64,000 bases of DNA from Actinoplanes sp. KI2 (GCF_025630775.1 NZ_JAOSZE010000011.1:124001-188000); one strand, 5' to 3'; positions 26,142 to 35,026 are shown, counted from the first letter of the stretch. Numbers and translations are program-made. Notes: generated by a model from the sequence alone, not told the origin.

Positions 26142-27236
26142 TCAGTACTCGCGCCACTCGGCTTCCACGTCGCTGATGTCGAGCCGCACGTCGGCGTCCC
26201 GGTAGCGGTTCTCGATCGCGGCGGCCGCCTTGCGGTACAGGCCCGCGCAGGCCAGCCAGCGCAGGGACGGCAGCTCGGGCAGGGTGCGGTCGGTCATCCC
26301 GTACGCGCCGGTGAGCCGGATGTCCGCCAACCGGGACACGCTCGCCAGGGCGGCCGCGTCGGTCAGCCGGCCCGGGGCCGACCGCCAGGTCAGCCGCAGC
26401 CGGCGCAGGTCGTGCAGGTCGGCCAGACCGGCCACGGAGATCGTGCCGTCGCCGGTCAGCTCGAGGTCGCGCAGGCCGGTCAGGCCGCGAGGCATCCAGG
26501 CGTGGTCGGCGACCAGGCGCAGCCAGCGCCCGTCGTCGGCGGCGGACACCGCGGCGACCGGGGCGTCGTCGTCGAGCTTGAGCGTCGCCATGCCGGGCGG
26601 CAGGCGCAGCGACCGTACCTGCCCGCCGGACAGCCGCAGGCGGGTGAGGTACGTGCCGGTGAGGTCGACGTCCGGCGGGGGCTCCACCCAGGTCAGGTCG
26701 CCGACGATCGGGTGGGCCGCGAGGGCCGCGCGCAGGCCGCGATCGGGGCCCGACCAGGCCAGCGAGGTGCAGCGGGGGAGGTGGTCGAGGTCGGTGAGGG
26801 CCGAGCCGTCGGCGGTCAGGTCCAGCAGCGTCGTCGCCTTGCCGGTGCCGGCGCGGTAGGCCTGCCGCGCCTCGGGGGGCAGGTCGCAATCCCAGCGGCG
26901 CTGCGCGGCGATCTGGGTGGCCAGCCATCCCCAGTCCGCGTGGTCGCCGACCCGGGTGCCCAGGCCGGGCGCCAGGGTGAGCTGGCCCAGCCAGGTCCAC
27001 CAGGGCGGGGGCGGCTCGTCACCGACGATGTTGACCTCGGTAGATTGGCCCCGGAGGGCGTGATGGTCGAGGACGAGCGGCGGGCACGAGGCCAGCCGGT
27101 CGAGCTCCGGCAGGTCGGTGGAGAACCAGTCGAGCGCGCACGCCGTCGGACCGAGACCGGTGACCTGACAGGCACCGTAGCCGCCCCGCAACGGGATCGC
27201 CGCCACGTCTCCCACGTTGGGCATACGATCCGTCAC
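26142..27236 (-). CDS. Leucine-rich-repeat-like protein of unknown function
   Basis: A 364-residue protein. From about residue 130 it shows irregular repeats of the form LxxLxxLxxLRxLxLT, for example [33 protein letters not shown]. This suggests a solenoid of the bacterial LRR type. The N-terminal 120 residues are globular with several Trp. There is no signal peptide or membrane helix. A similar protein lies at 63143. The GTG start follows TAGCCT by 6 nt and looks leaderless. Function is unknown; such proteins often mediate protein binding. Confidence 0.75.
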   Translation of the reverse strand: MTDRMPNVGDVAAIPLRGGYGACQVTGLGPTACALDWFSTDLPELDRLASCPPLVLDHHALRGQSTEVNIVGDEPPPPWWTWLGQLTLAPGLGTRVGDHADWGWLATQIAAQRRWDCDLPPEARQAYRAGTGKATTLLDLTADGSALTDLDHLPRCTSLAWSGPDRGLRAALAAHPIVGDLTWVEPPPDVDLTGTYLTRLRLSGGQVRSLRLPPGMATLKLDDDAPVAAVSAADDGRWLRLVADHAWMPRGLTGLRDLELTGDGTISVAGLADLHDLRRLRLTWRSAPGRLTDAAALASVSRLADIRLTGAYGMTDRTLPELPSLRWLACAGLYRKAAAAIENRYRDADVRLDISDVEAEWREY

Positions 27237-27242
27237 TGCAGC

Positions 27243-27248
27243 AGGCTA
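27243..27248 (-). promoter_or_regulatory. -10 element (TAGCCT), LRR-like gene, leaderless
   Basis: On the minus strand TAGCCT lies 6 nt before the GTG at 27236, with no ribosome site. Confidence 0.5.
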
Positions 27249-27275
27249 CCGCGATATGGACATAGACGGAGAGCC

Positions 27276-27290
27276 ATGACGAACCCATGA
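27276..27290 (+). other. Mini-ORF (MTNP) overlapping the AEC start
   Basis: ATG ACG AAC CCA TGA begins shortly after CGGAGAG and its TGA overlaps the AEC ATG as ATGA. It may be a coupling upstream ORF, or the true ribosome landing site. Confidence 0.4.
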
Positions 27291-28198
27291 TCTCGGCACT
27301 GTCCGGGTTCGTGCTCATCGGCGTCATCGTGCTGGTCGGCTGGGCGGCGCGGCGGTGGGCCGGGCTACCCGAGAACGCCGAGGCCGTGGCCGGCCGGATC
27401 GTGTACGCGGTGCTGAACCCCTGCCTGCTGTTCACCGGCGTGGCCGGCGCCGACCTGCGGGTCCTGTTCAGCGAGCCGTTGCTCGTGTCGACCGCCGCCG
27501 CCCTCGCCTGCTTCGCGGTCCACCCGCTGTTCACGCGCGGCCGCGACCGGGGCACGCGGATCATGGGGTCGCTCGCGGCCGGCTACGTCAACGCGAACTA
27601 CATCGGCATCCCGATCGCCACGTACGTGCTGGGCGACGCCGCCCTGGTGGTGCCGATCATCATGCTCCAGCTGCTGATCATCACGCCGCTCGCGCTGGCC
27701 CTGCTGGAGATCGCCGCGACCGGCCACGCGTCCTGGCGGAGCACGGTCCTGGCCCCGCTGCGCAACCCGATGATCGTCGCCGTTCTCGTGGGAGCGCTCT
27801 TCTCCGTGACCGGTCTGCGGCTACCCGCGGTCATCGCCGCCCCGATCACCACGATGGGTCACGCCGCGGTCCCGATGGTGCTGATCGCCTTCGGCATGTC
27901 GCTCTCCGGCCGCCGCGTGCTCGCCGCCGGCCCCGACCGGGTGCCGACCGTCGCCGCCGTCGCGCTGAAGGTCGCCGGGATGCCGGCGATCGCCTTCCTG
28001 CTGGCCGTCGTGCTCGGGCTGAGCCGGGAGCAGACGTACGCGGTGACCGTGCTCGCCGCCCTGCCGACCGCGCAGAACGTCTTCCTCTACGGCCAGCGGT
28101 TCGAGACCGCGCTCGTCCTGGCCCGCGACGCGATCTTCCTGTCCACACTGCTCTGCGCCCCGGCTCTGCTGGTCATCGCCCTCCTTCTTAATCTGTAG
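27287..28198 (+). CDS. AEC-family transporter (auxin-efflux-carrier-like)
   Basis: A 303-residue membrane protein with about ten hydrophobic helices in two halves, matching the bile/arsenite/riboflavin and auxin-efflux carrier group. Typical segments are the first-half NPCLLFTG and YVNANYIGIPIA, and VLAALPTAQNVFLY near the end. It probably exports or exchanges an organic acid; the substrate is unknown. The ATG at 27287 overlaps the stop of a four-codon mini-frame (27276-27290) that has its own GGAGAG ribosome site, so reinitiation or coupling may set its expression. Confidence 0.88.
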   Translation: MISALSGFVLIGVIVLVGWAARRWAGLPENAEAVAGRIVYAVLNPCLLFTGVAGADLRVLFSEPLLVSTAAALACFAVHPLFTRGRDRGTRIMGSLAAGYVNANYIGIPIATYVLGDAALVVPIIMLQLLIITPLALALLEIAATGHASWRSTVLAPLRNPMIVAVLVGALFSVTGLRLPAVIAAPITTMGHAAVPMVLIAFGMSLSGRRVLAAGPDRVPTVAAVALKVAGMPAIAFLLAVVLGLSREQTYAVTVLAALPTAQNVFLYGQRFETALVLARDAIFLSTLLCAPALLVIALLLNL

Positions 28199-28248
28199 AG
28201 CCGGTCCGGGGAAGACAGTAGCGTCGGAGGCTCGGGGAGGGAGACCGC

Positions 28249-29481
28249 GTGACGCCGGAGGTCGCGCCGCGCCGGGCGTGGGCTGCTTTGATCGTGCTGT
28301 CGCTGGCCGCCTGCGCGTTCGTCTCGACCGAACTGCTGCCGATCGGCCTGCTCACCCTGATCGCCGACGACCTGCACCGGTCCCGCTCGCAGATCGGCCT
28401 GCTGGTCGGCGGGTACGCGATCGTCGTCGTTCTCACCTCGATCCCGCTGACCCTGCTCACCCAGCACATCCCGCGGCGCCGGCTGCTCGGCGCCACCCTG
28501 CTGCTGTTCGCCGTCGCCAACCTGGCCGGCGCGCTGGCCGGCACCTATGCCGTGCTGGCCGTCGCCCGGCTGGCCACCGCGCTCACCCAGGCGCTGTTCT
28601 GGTCGATCGTCGCCCCGGTGGCGAGCGGGCTGTTCCCGGTGGCCGTCCGCGGCCGGGTGGTGGGGCTGTTCGCGACCGGCCCGGCCCTGGCGCCGGTGCT
28701 CGGCGTCCCGCTGTGCACGTGGATCGGGCAGCAGGCCGGCTGGCGGGCCGCGTTCGCCTTCATGGCCGGGTTCGGCGTGCTCGCGACCGTCGCCGTGGTC
28801 GCGCTGATCCCGTCTTATCGGCCGAGCGCGGGCGGGGCGGCGCGCGGCACCGCCCCCGACCGGCGAGCGTTCCGGGCGCTGCTGACCGGGATCGCGATCG
28901 CGATCACCGGGTTCCTCACCTTCACCACGTACCTGACGGTGTTCCTGCTGGATGTCAGCGGCTTCGCCGAGTCGGCCCTGCCCGCGTTGCTGCTCGTCTC
29001 GGGGCTGGCCGGAACGGCCGGCGCGTTCGTGGTGTCCCGCACCCTCGATCCGCATCCGATCGGGACGCTGCTGGCGGCGCTCAGCGTCGGGGTGAGCTCG
29101 CTGACCGGCCTGTTCCTGCTGGGCCCGCGGCCGGCGGCGGCCGTGGTGCTGGTGGCCGGAAGCGGGTTTGCGTATGCGGCGTTCGCCACCAGCGTGCAGG
29201 GCCGGATGCTGGTGGTCGCGCCGGGGAGCACCGACCTGGCCTCGGCCGGGGTGAGCACCGCCTTCAACGCGGGCATCGCGGCCGGCTCGCTGCTCGGCGG
29301 CGCGCTGCTGCCGCAGCTCGGATCGCGGCCGCTGGCCCTGGTGGGCGCCCTGCTCACGGCGGTCGCCCTGGTCACCCTGGCAATGAACGGCCGGCGTCGG
29401 GGACCGGGTCAGGACCGCAGAGCTTGGGCCGCCCGGACCAGGGCGCTGTTGCTCGGCGCGATCGACCCGTCCGGCAGATAG
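28249..29481 (+). CDS. MFS transporter, sugar/drug efflux type
   Basis: A 410-residue protein with about 12 membrane helices. The N-terminal ELLPIGLLTLIADDL and the SQIGLLVGGYAIVVVL helix match the AraJ/SotB-like efflux group. The GTG follows GGAGGGAG by about 6 nt. The 3' end overlaps the convergent BKACE gene by 73 nt, so the last 24 codons are read on both strands. Substrate unknown. It lies 50 nt after the AEC gene on the same strand and may be co-transcribed. Confidence 0.88.
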   Translation: MTPEVAPRRAWAALIVLSLAACAFVSTELLPIGLLTLIADDLHRSRSQIGLLVGGYAIVVVLTSIPLTLLTQHIPRRRLLGATLLLFAVANLAGALAGTYAVLAVARLATALTQALFWSIVAPVASGLFPVAVRGRVVGLFATGPALAPVLGVPLCTWIGQQAGWRAAFAFMAGFGVLATVAVVALIPSYRPSAGGAARGTAPDRRAFRALLTGIAIAITGFLTFTTYLTVFLLDVSGFAESALPALLLVSGLAGTAGAFVVSRTLDPHPIGTLLAALSVGVSSLTGLFLLGPRPAAAVVLVAGSGFAYAAFATSVQGRMLVVAPGSTDLASAGVSTAFNAGIAAGSLLGGALLPQLGSRPLALVGALLTAVALVTLAMNGRRRGPGQDRRAWAARTRALLLGAIDPSGR

Positions 29482-30143
29482 ATCGAGTCCTCGAAGCCGA
29501 CCCGGGTGTCGTGCCCGCGCCGGAACGCGTCGGCCACCAGCGGCCACGTCCAGTCGCGCATGCCGTGGGTGAGCCGCGGGCAGGTCGAGCCTGCCTCGTC
29601 CAGGGCGTCGTTGACCTCCTGGGCGATCGCGGACGGCTCCCCGATCAGAAAGTACGGCTCGCCGGGATCGAGCTCGATGCTCACCCGCTGCGCCCGCGGC
29701 AGCAGGCCGGAGGCGAGCAGCGCCCGCATCTCGGCCGGCGCCCACAGCCCCACGTCGATGCCGATCCCGACGTCGAGCATCGCCGTCATGACCGACTCGA
29801 AGCCGGCCTCGGAGAGGTTGACCGTGGCGCAGTCGACGCCCTCCCACTCGCGGATCATCGCGATCCGCTCGGCCAGGCCGGGCACGATCCACTCGCCGGT
29901 GGTCAGCCCGATCTCGGCGGCGACCCCCTCCTCGGCGGCGAGCGCCCGCACCCAGCGGCAGGTCTCGTTCACGACTTCGGGCCGCAGGGTCTCCGCACCG
30001 GATTCATCCCGGACGTGCAGGTGTACGCCGGTCGCGCCGGCCCGGAAGCACTCCCGCAGCTCGGCCAGCACCTCGGTGAGCGAGATCGGCAGGTTCGGGT
30101 GGACGTCCTTGGTCCACGGCCCGTTCGGCGTCACCTGCAGCAT
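29409..30143 (-). CDS. BKACE-family beta-keto acid cleavage enzyme (DUF849)
   Basis: BKACE enzymes cleave a beta-keto acid with acetyl-CoA, as in lysine fermentation. The 244-residue protein has the zinc HxH pair in VHLHVRD, EIGLTTGEW, SIELDPGEPYF, and the third metal ligand in GFEDSIYLPDG. It is about 30 residues shorter than many members. It lies 3 nt after the RidA gene as the last gene of a three-gene minus-strand operon. The substrate is not predicted. Confidence 0.87.
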   Translation of the reverse strand: MLQVTPNGPWTKDVHPNLPISLTEVLAELRECFRAGATGVHLHVRDESGAETLRPEVVNETCRWVRALAAEEGVAAEIGLTTGEWIVPGLAERIAMIREWEGVDCATVNLSEAGFESVMTAMLDVGIGIDVGLWAPAEMRALLASGLLPRAQRVSIELDPGEPYFLIGEPSAIAQEVNDALDEAGSTCPRLTHGMRDWTWPLVADAFRRGHDTRVGFEDSIYLPDGSIAPSNSALVRAAQALRS

Positions 30144-30146
30144 GGG

Positions 30147-30524
30147 TCACCCCACGTAGAGGATGGCATCGATCTCGATGTCGAAACCGACCAGCGGGAC
30201 CGGGAGGGTCGTGCGTACCGGCAGATGGTCGCCCTTGATGTATTGCGGGTAGATCTCGTTGAGCTCGGCGAAGTCGTCGAAGTCGCGCAGGTAGACACCC
30301 ACCCGGACGGCGTCGTCGAGGCTCGCGCCGGCCGCCTCCGCGCAGGCCGCCAGGTTGCGGAACGCCGCGTGCGCCTGCTCGGCGAAGCTGCCGGTGACGC
30401 GGGTGCCGTCGGGGAGCGCGGGCACCGACCCGGCCAGGTAGATCGTGTCGCCGGCGATCACGGCGTGCGAGTAGGGGCCGCCGGCCGGGGCCGCCTTGTC
30501 GGCTTTGATCGCGCGCTTGGGCAT
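30147..30524 (-). CDS. RidA-family protein (reactive enamine/imine deaminase)
   Basis: A 125-residue RidA/YjgF protein. RidA members hydrolyse reactive enamines or imines released by PLP enzymes, or catalyse a step in a catabolic path. It has GPYSHAVIAGDTIYLAGSVP and RTTLPVPLVGFDIEIDAILY; the Arg that anchors the substrate carboxylate in RidA is in the VRTTL position and present. The final Glu (EID) is also retained. It sits one nt after the amidohydrolase stop and 3 nt before BKACE, so it probably serves the same catabolic route. Confidence 0.9.
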   Translation of the reverse strand: MPKRAIKADKAAPAGGPYSHAVIAGDTIYLAGSVPALPDGTRVTGSFAEQAHAAFRNLAACAEAAGASLDDAVRVGVYLRDFDDFAELNEIYPQYIKGDHLPVRTTLPVPLVGFDIEIDAILYVG

Positions 30525-30525
30525 G

Positions 30526-31731
30526 TCAGGGCCTCCGGTGCTCTCGTGGGAACTGGTCGTCCAGGCCGTCCGCGCCGACCAGCGGGGTGCCGAACAGGGC
30601 GCGGACGTCGCGGTCGCGGCGGGCCAGGGCCGCGCGTTGCGCGTCGGTGAGCGGGATCCACCCCGGTACGGGTGGCGGCAGCCTCGGCGGCAGTGCGCGT
30701 CCCCTGGCGTACGTCATCAGGTTTATCAGTCGCATGGGTGATCGTTTCGTGCGGAGGTGCGCGTCGGTCACCTCGAAGTCCTCGTGGCGCACCTCGAAGA
30801 CGGCGAGGTCGGCCGGTGCGCCGACGTCCAGGGTCCCGCCGGGAAGGCCGAGCGCTCGGGCCGGCCGGATCGTGACCGCCTCGACGACCTCGGCCAGCGG
30901 GAGGCCGCAGGCGAGCAGCTTCGCCATCGTGGTGGGCAGGTCGAACGCGGGCCCGTGCAGCGACCGGGCGTGCAGGTCGGTCGAGATCGTGGTCGGCCGG
31001 ATGCCGAGGTCCAGCTGCCGTTCGAGGATGTCGAAGGCGAACCCGCCCGAGCCGTGCCCGATGTCGAGCAGCACGCCGCGGTCGACGGCCGCGCGCAGCG
31101 CCGGGCCGAGCGGCGACGCCAGCCCGCTGGCGCAGTGCGTGACGATGTCGCCGGGGCGCAGCAGGTCGAGCACCTCGTCGACCGGCGGCGGCGGGACTCC
31201 GATGTGGACCATGACCGGGACTCCGGTTCGCTCGCCGGCCTCGAGCGCGCGGCGCAGCGGTTCCAGCCCGTTGTCGCCGACCGTCTCCCGATCCATCCGC
31301 ACCTTGATGCCGCGGATCGTGTCGCGGTGCCGCTGGATCGTGTCGACCGCCCGCGGAACGTCACAGTTGGCCAGGTCGCGGCACTCGCCGGTGCGCCCGG
31401 CCAGCCCGGTCGCCGCGATGTTGAGCAGCACGGCGACCCGCACGTCCGTCCGCTTCGTCCGCAGTGCGTCGAAGGTGTATGCGCCGGTCGTGCCCGCGTC
31501 GACCCAGGTCGTGACGCCGGTGTACCACGCGATCGGGTCGGGTTCGATGCCCCAGTAGCCCGGCCCGACGTGCGTGTGCAGATCGATCAGGCCCGGCGTG
31601 ACCAGGTGGCCGTCGAGGTCGACCACGGTGTGCGCGTCGCGGGGGAGACTCGAACCGGTTGCCGCGATCACGCCGTCGCGGACCGCGACGTCGACCGGGT
31701 CACCGCCGGTCAGCAGCAGGTCCCAGGTCAT
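30526..31731 (-). CDS. Amidohydrolase-superfamily deacetylase-like metalloenzyme
   Basis: A 401-residue amidohydrolase with the N-terminal HTH metal pair in TPGLIDLHTHVGPG, a central Lys (RGIKVRMD) in the place of the carboxylated lysine, histidines in VMVHIG and DIVTHCASG, and an Asp in ISTDLHARS. The pattern fits the group that includes the Agrobacterium Atu3266 and Enterococcus EF0837 enzymes, which deacetylate small N- or O-acyl acids. The real substrate is open. It leads the operon with RidA and BKACE, suggesting use of an acylated amino or keto acid; this is inference. Confidence 0.85.
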   Translation of the reverse strand: MTWDLLLTGGDPVDVAVRDGVIAATGSSLPRDAHTVVDLDGHLVTPGLIDLHTHVGPGYWGIEPDPIAWYTGVTTWVDAGTTGAYTFDALRTKRTDVRVAVLLNIAATGLAGRTGECRDLANCDVPRAVDTIQRHRDTIRGIKVRMDRETVGDNGLEPLRRALEAGERTGVPVMVHIGVPPPPVDEVLDLLRPGDIVTHCASGLASPLGPALRAAVDRGVLLDIGHGSGGFAFDILERQLDLGIRPTTISTDLHARSLHGPAFDLPTTMAKLLACGLPLAEVVEAVTIRPARALGLPGGTLDVGAPADLAVFEVRHEDFEVTDAHLRTKRSPMRLINLMTYARGRALPPRLPPPVPGWIPLTDAQRAALARRDRDVRALFGTPLVGADGLDDQFPREHRRP

Positions 31732-31804
31732 TCGCCCGTCTCCGTTGACAACCCTGCCTAGATCAACAAACTATATCCGAACCCGGTCCCCTACGGAGGT
31801 GCGA

Positions 31805-33352
31805 GTGCTCCCTCGGCCGACGTCCGTACAGCTCAGCGCCGAGAACTTCGCGCTCGGCGCCGGCGCCCACGTGGCCTTCGACGACGGCCTCGACTCGGTC
31901 GCCGCCTGGCTCCGGGACGCGATCTCGCTGCCCCTCCCGCCCGGCGAGGGCGGCCTCCGCCTGACGATCGACCAAAATCAACCGCTTGAGGGGTACGCGT
32001 TGAGCACCGCCCCCGACGGGGTGGTGATCGCCGGCGGTTCCCCGGCGGGCGTCTTCTACGGCGCGCAGACCCTGCGCCAGTTGCTGTTCGACGGCGACGG
32101 CGGCCGCCTGCCGGTCGGCCGGGTCGTCGACGCCCCGCGGTTCCGCATGCGCGGGGTGATGCTCGACGTGGCCCGGCACTTCATGCCCGTCCCCGACGTG
32201 CTGCGGTTCATCGACCTCGCCGCCTTCCACAAGCTCAACCACCTGCACCTGCACCTGACCGACGACCAGGGCTGGCGGATCGAGGTGCCCGGCTGGGAGC
32301 GGCTCACCGAGGTGGGCGCCCGGCGGTCCGCGACGATGCTCGGCGCGCGCGTGCACGACCGCTACGACGACCGTCCGCACGAGGGGTTCTACACGACCGA
32401 CGACCTGCGACGGATCGTCGCCTACGCGGCCGAGCGCTTCGTGACCGTGATCCCCGAGGTGGACATGCCGGGCCACATGCAAGCGGCCATCGCGGCCTAT
32501 CCGGCGCTCGGCAATGGCTGGTCCGGACCCGTACGCACGTCCTGGGGGATCTCCACCCACGTGCTGAACATGTCCGACCAGACCCTGTCCTTCTGCCGCG
32601 ACGTGCTCGCGCACGTCTGCTCGATCTTCCCCGCCGAGCTGATCGGCATCGGCGGCGACGAATGCCCGGCCGACGAGTGGGTGGGCAGCCCCGATCTCGC
32701 CCGGCTGGGCCTCGACGGCCCGTCCGCGGTGCAACCGTGGTTCACCGGGCAGATGGCGGCGTTCCTCGGCTCGCTGGGCCGGCGCGTCTTCGGGTGGGAC
32801 GAGCTGCTGACCCGCGGCGCACCGCCCACCGCCGTGCTCGCCGCGTGGCGCGGCCGTCGTCCCACGGTGGTCGCGGCGAAGGCCGGCTTCGACGTCATCT
32901 CCTGCCCCGACATCTCGTGCTATCTCGACTACCGCCAGTCGGACGACCCCGGCGAGCCCACCCCGGTCGGCACCCTGCTGACCCTCGCCGACGTGTACGC
33001 CTTCGACCCGGTCCCGCACGGCCTGACGGAGTCCGAGGCCGCCCACATCCTGGGCGGCCAGGCCAACGTGTGGACCGAGCACATGGAGTCCCCGCGGCGG
33101 GTCGACTACATGACGTATCCCCGTTTGTGCGCCTTCGCGGAGGCGGTGTGGTCCACGCCCGATCGCGACTTCCCGGCCTTCCTGGACCGGCTGAAGCCCC
33201 ACCTGCGACACCTCGACGCGCTGGGCGTCAACTACCGTCCGCTGTCCGGCCCGCGCCCCGGCGACGCCCGCCCCGCCGCCCCCGGCAACCCCCGCACGCT
33301 GCCCGACCGCCTCGCCGAGCTCCATGAGATGACCGCCGACCTGCGCAGATAA
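31805..33352 (+). CDS. Beta-N-acetylhexosaminidase, GH20
   Basis: GH20 enzymes release terminal GlcNAc from chitin oligomers or glycans by substrate-assisted catalysis. The 515-residue protein has a GH20b-like N-terminal domain, then the barrel with RGVMLDVARHF, LHLHLTDDQGWRIE, and the catalytic Asp285-Glu286 in GGDECP. No signal peptide is visible, so it may be cytoplasmic and act on imported chitobiose-like sugars. The GTG at 31805 follows GGAGG by 5 nt. TTGACA at 31745 and a TATA-like element near 31770 form a likely divergent promoter region with the amidohydrolase operon. No DasR-like site was recognised. Confidence 0.93.
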   Translation: MLPRPTSVQLSAENFALGAGAHVAFDDGLDSVAAWLRDAISLPLPPGEGGLRLTIDQNQPLEGYALSTAPDGVVIAGGSPAGVFYGAQTLRQLLFDGDGGRLPVGRVVDAPRFRMRGVMLDVARHFMPVPDVLRFIDLAAFHKLNHLHLHLTDDQGWRIEVPGWERLTEVGARRSATMLGARVHDRYDDRPHEGFYTTDDLRRIVAYAAERFVTVIPEVDMPGHMQAAIAAYPALGNGWSGPVRTSWGISTHVLNMSDQTLSFCRDVLAHVCSIFPAELIGIGGDECPADEWVGSPDLARLGLDGPSAVQPWFTGQMAAFLGSLGRRVFGWDELLTRGAPPTAVLAAWRGRRPTVVAAKAGFDVISCPDISCYLDYRQSDDPGEPTPVGTLLTLADVYAFDPVPHGLTESEAAHILGGQANVWTEHMESPRRVDYMTYPRLCAFAEAVWSTPDRDFPAFLDRLKPHLRHLDALGVNYRPLSGPRPGDARPAAPGNPRTLPDRLAELHEMTADLRR

Positions 33353-33434
33353 ATGCGCGCGCGCTTCGGGATTCTCGCCTACAACCCCTCCGTGTAGGAA
33401 CAATGTCGTACCGTCCGGCTAATCTGCCGTGACT

Positions 33435-34280
33435 ATGGACGAGCTTGACTATTACCGGCGGCACGGCCGGTTGACCGAGCCCGGTCCCGCCGCGCACCTG
33501 CTCAGGGCACTGCCGGCCGATGTCGCGACGCTGGCGAAGGTGCTCGGCGGTCTCCTGGTACACCGCGACGGGACCGAGCGGTTCGGGTTCACCCTTCCCG
33601 AGCGGCGCCGCGACGAGGCGAACACCAGATCTGTTGCGGCGATCCTCGCCCAGCTCGGCACGCTCGACGAGCGCCGCCCGGAGGACCGCTTTGCCGGCAC
33701 GTGCCGCGACTTCGCCGTCCTGCTCTGCGCGATGCTCCGCGAGACCGGCATCCCGGCCCGCGCCCGCGCCGGCTTCGCCGGCTACTTCACCGGCGGCTTC
33801 TTCGACGATCACTGGGTGACCGAGGTCTGGCACGACGACCGCGGCTGGCACCTGGTCGACGCCCAGATCGCCGGCGCGCCGAAGGGCACCTACACCGACT
33901 CCGACATCGACCCGCTGGATGTGCCCCGCGACGCGTTCCTCGTCGGAGGCCAGGCCTGGCAGGAGTGCCGCACCGGCGGCCGGGACCTGGACCGCATCGG
34001 CACCAGTGCGGCCGGTTTGACCGGACTGTGGGAGGTCCAAGGCAACGTCATCCGCGATCTGGCCGCCCTCAACCGAGTCGAGACACTGCCCTGGGACGCG
34101 TGGGGCCTCATCCCGGTCCACTACGACCAACTGGACCCCGCCGACGTCACCCTGCTCGACGACATCGCCGCCATCAGTGCCGCCGGTGGCCCCGTGCAGC
34201 AGGCCGCCGACGCCTACTGCAGCGACCCCCGCCTCCCCGCGCCGCCCCCGCTTACCGACGGCGGCCGACCCAGGCAGTAA
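33435..34280 (+). CDS. Transglutaminase-like domain protein
   Basis: A 281-residue cytoplasmic protein with a transglutaminase-like (papain-fold) core. The triad Cys-His-Asp is visible as GTCRDFAVLLC, FFDDHWVTEV and GWHLVDAQ. Such bacterial proteins are often proteases or amidases of unknown substrate. ATG at 33435 is chosen; a GTG at 33429 adds two residues. TAATCT at 33420-33425 lies just upstream. The 3' end converges on the TetR gene with a hairpin between them (34296-34310). Confidence 0.82.
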   Translation: MDELDYYRRHGRLTEPGPAAHLLRALPADVATLAKVLGGLLVHRDGTERFGFTLPERRRDEANTRSVAAILAQLGTLDERRPEDRFAGTCRDFAVLLCAMLRETGIPARARAGFAGYFTGGFFDDHWVTEVWHDDRGWHLVDAQIAGAPKGTYTDSDIDPLDVPRDAFLVGGQAWQECRTGGRDLDRIGTSAAGLTGLWEVQGNVIRDLAALNRVETLPWDAWGLIPVHYDQLDPADVTLLDDIAAISAAGGPVQQAADAYCSDPRLPAPPPLTDGGRPRQ

Positions 34281-34295
34281 CGGCCAAGCCCGGCA

Positions 34296-34310
34296 GTTCT
34301 CGCCGAGAAC
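34296..34310. terminator. Dyad between convergent genes
   Basis: GTTCTCG-C-CGAGAAC is a perfect 7-bp inverted repeat about 15 nt after the transglutaminase-like stop and before the TetR stop. It could end transcription from both sides. It has no T tract. Confidence 0.45.
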
Positions 34311-34356
34311 GCCCCGAAGGCAGTGGCCCGCGAGGCTGCCCTCAGCGTCAAGCGCC

Positions 34357-34968
34357 TCATCCGCTCCCGGTGACCGACGGGCCCTCGACGACCAGGGTCA
34401 CGCACTCCAGGAACAGGTCGTCGACCGTCCGGCCCGGTTTGAAGTACTCCGTGATTCCGGCGATCACCGTGGGGTAGGCCGCCGTGTAGGCGTCCAGATC
34501 GAAACCCTCGGTGTCCGGCGGCGGGGCCTGCTCCTCCAGGACGAAGCCGATCGTCACCCGCTCCACGGTCAGCACCATGACTCGTGCCTGGTGCAACGGC
34601 ACCCCACGGGCGACCAGCGTGCTCATCGCCAGCTCCGACAATGAGGCCATATTTCGGGACATCTGGGCAATCGAGATGATCCGGGCACCGTCCGGGTGCG
34701 CGAGCAGCGCCCGCCGCAGCCCGCCCGCGAACCCGATCAGCCAGTCCTGCCAGCGCTCGTCGGCGCCGATGGCCGAGGCCGGCAGCGGCGTCAGGATCTC
34801 CTCGGCGATGGCCGTGATCAGGGCCGCCTTGTTCGGGATGTGCCAGTACAGCGTCGGCGCCTGCACCCCCAGTCGCGAGGCCAGTTTGCGCAGCGTGACG
34901 CTGTCCAGGCCGTCGGCGTCGAGCAGGGCCACCGCCTCCGCGACGATCCGCGCACGATCCAGGGCCAC
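34357..34968 (-). CDS. TetR-class repressor
   Basis: A 203-residue repressor close in pattern to the true tetracycline repressors. Its helix-turn-helix reads VTLRKLASRLGVQAPTLYWHI. The recognition-helix core PTLYWH is identical to that of Tn10 TetR, and the C-terminal domain keeps LLAHPDGARI and the FVLEEQ segment. The GTG at 34968 follows TAGGGT by 7 nt on the minus strand and looks leaderless. Two 19-bp tetO-like operators lie between it and the divergent oxidoreductase and overlap this -10, so autoregulation is very likely. The natural inducer need not be tetracycline. Confidence 0.92.
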   Translation of the reverse strand: MALDRARIVAEAVALLDADGLDSVTLRKLASRLGVQAPTLYWHIPNKAALITAIAEEILTPLPASAIGADERWQDWLIGFAGGLRRALLAHPDGARIISIAQMSRNMASLSELAMSTLVARGVPLHQARVMVLTVERVTIGFVLEEQAPPPDTEGFDLDAYTAAYPTVIAGITEYFKPGRTVDDLFLECVTLVVEGPSVTGSG

Positions 34969-34975
34969 GCGCCGC

Positions 34976-35013
34976 ACCCTATCAGTGTTAGAGTCCTCTA
35001 ACGGTGTTAGAGA
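34976..35013. promoter_or_regulatory. Two adjacent 19-bp tetO-like operators
   Basis: The first (34976-34994) is ACCCTATCAGTGTTAGAGT and agrees with Tn10 tetO2 at 16 of 19 positions as recalled. The second (34995-35013) follows immediately and contains a perfect dyad CTCTAAC-GGT-GTTAGAG. They lie between divergent genes, as the two operators do in Tn10. The first overlaps the repressor's own -10 at 34976-34981. Confidence 0.8.
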
Positions 35014-35026
35014 CAGGGGAGGCGAC

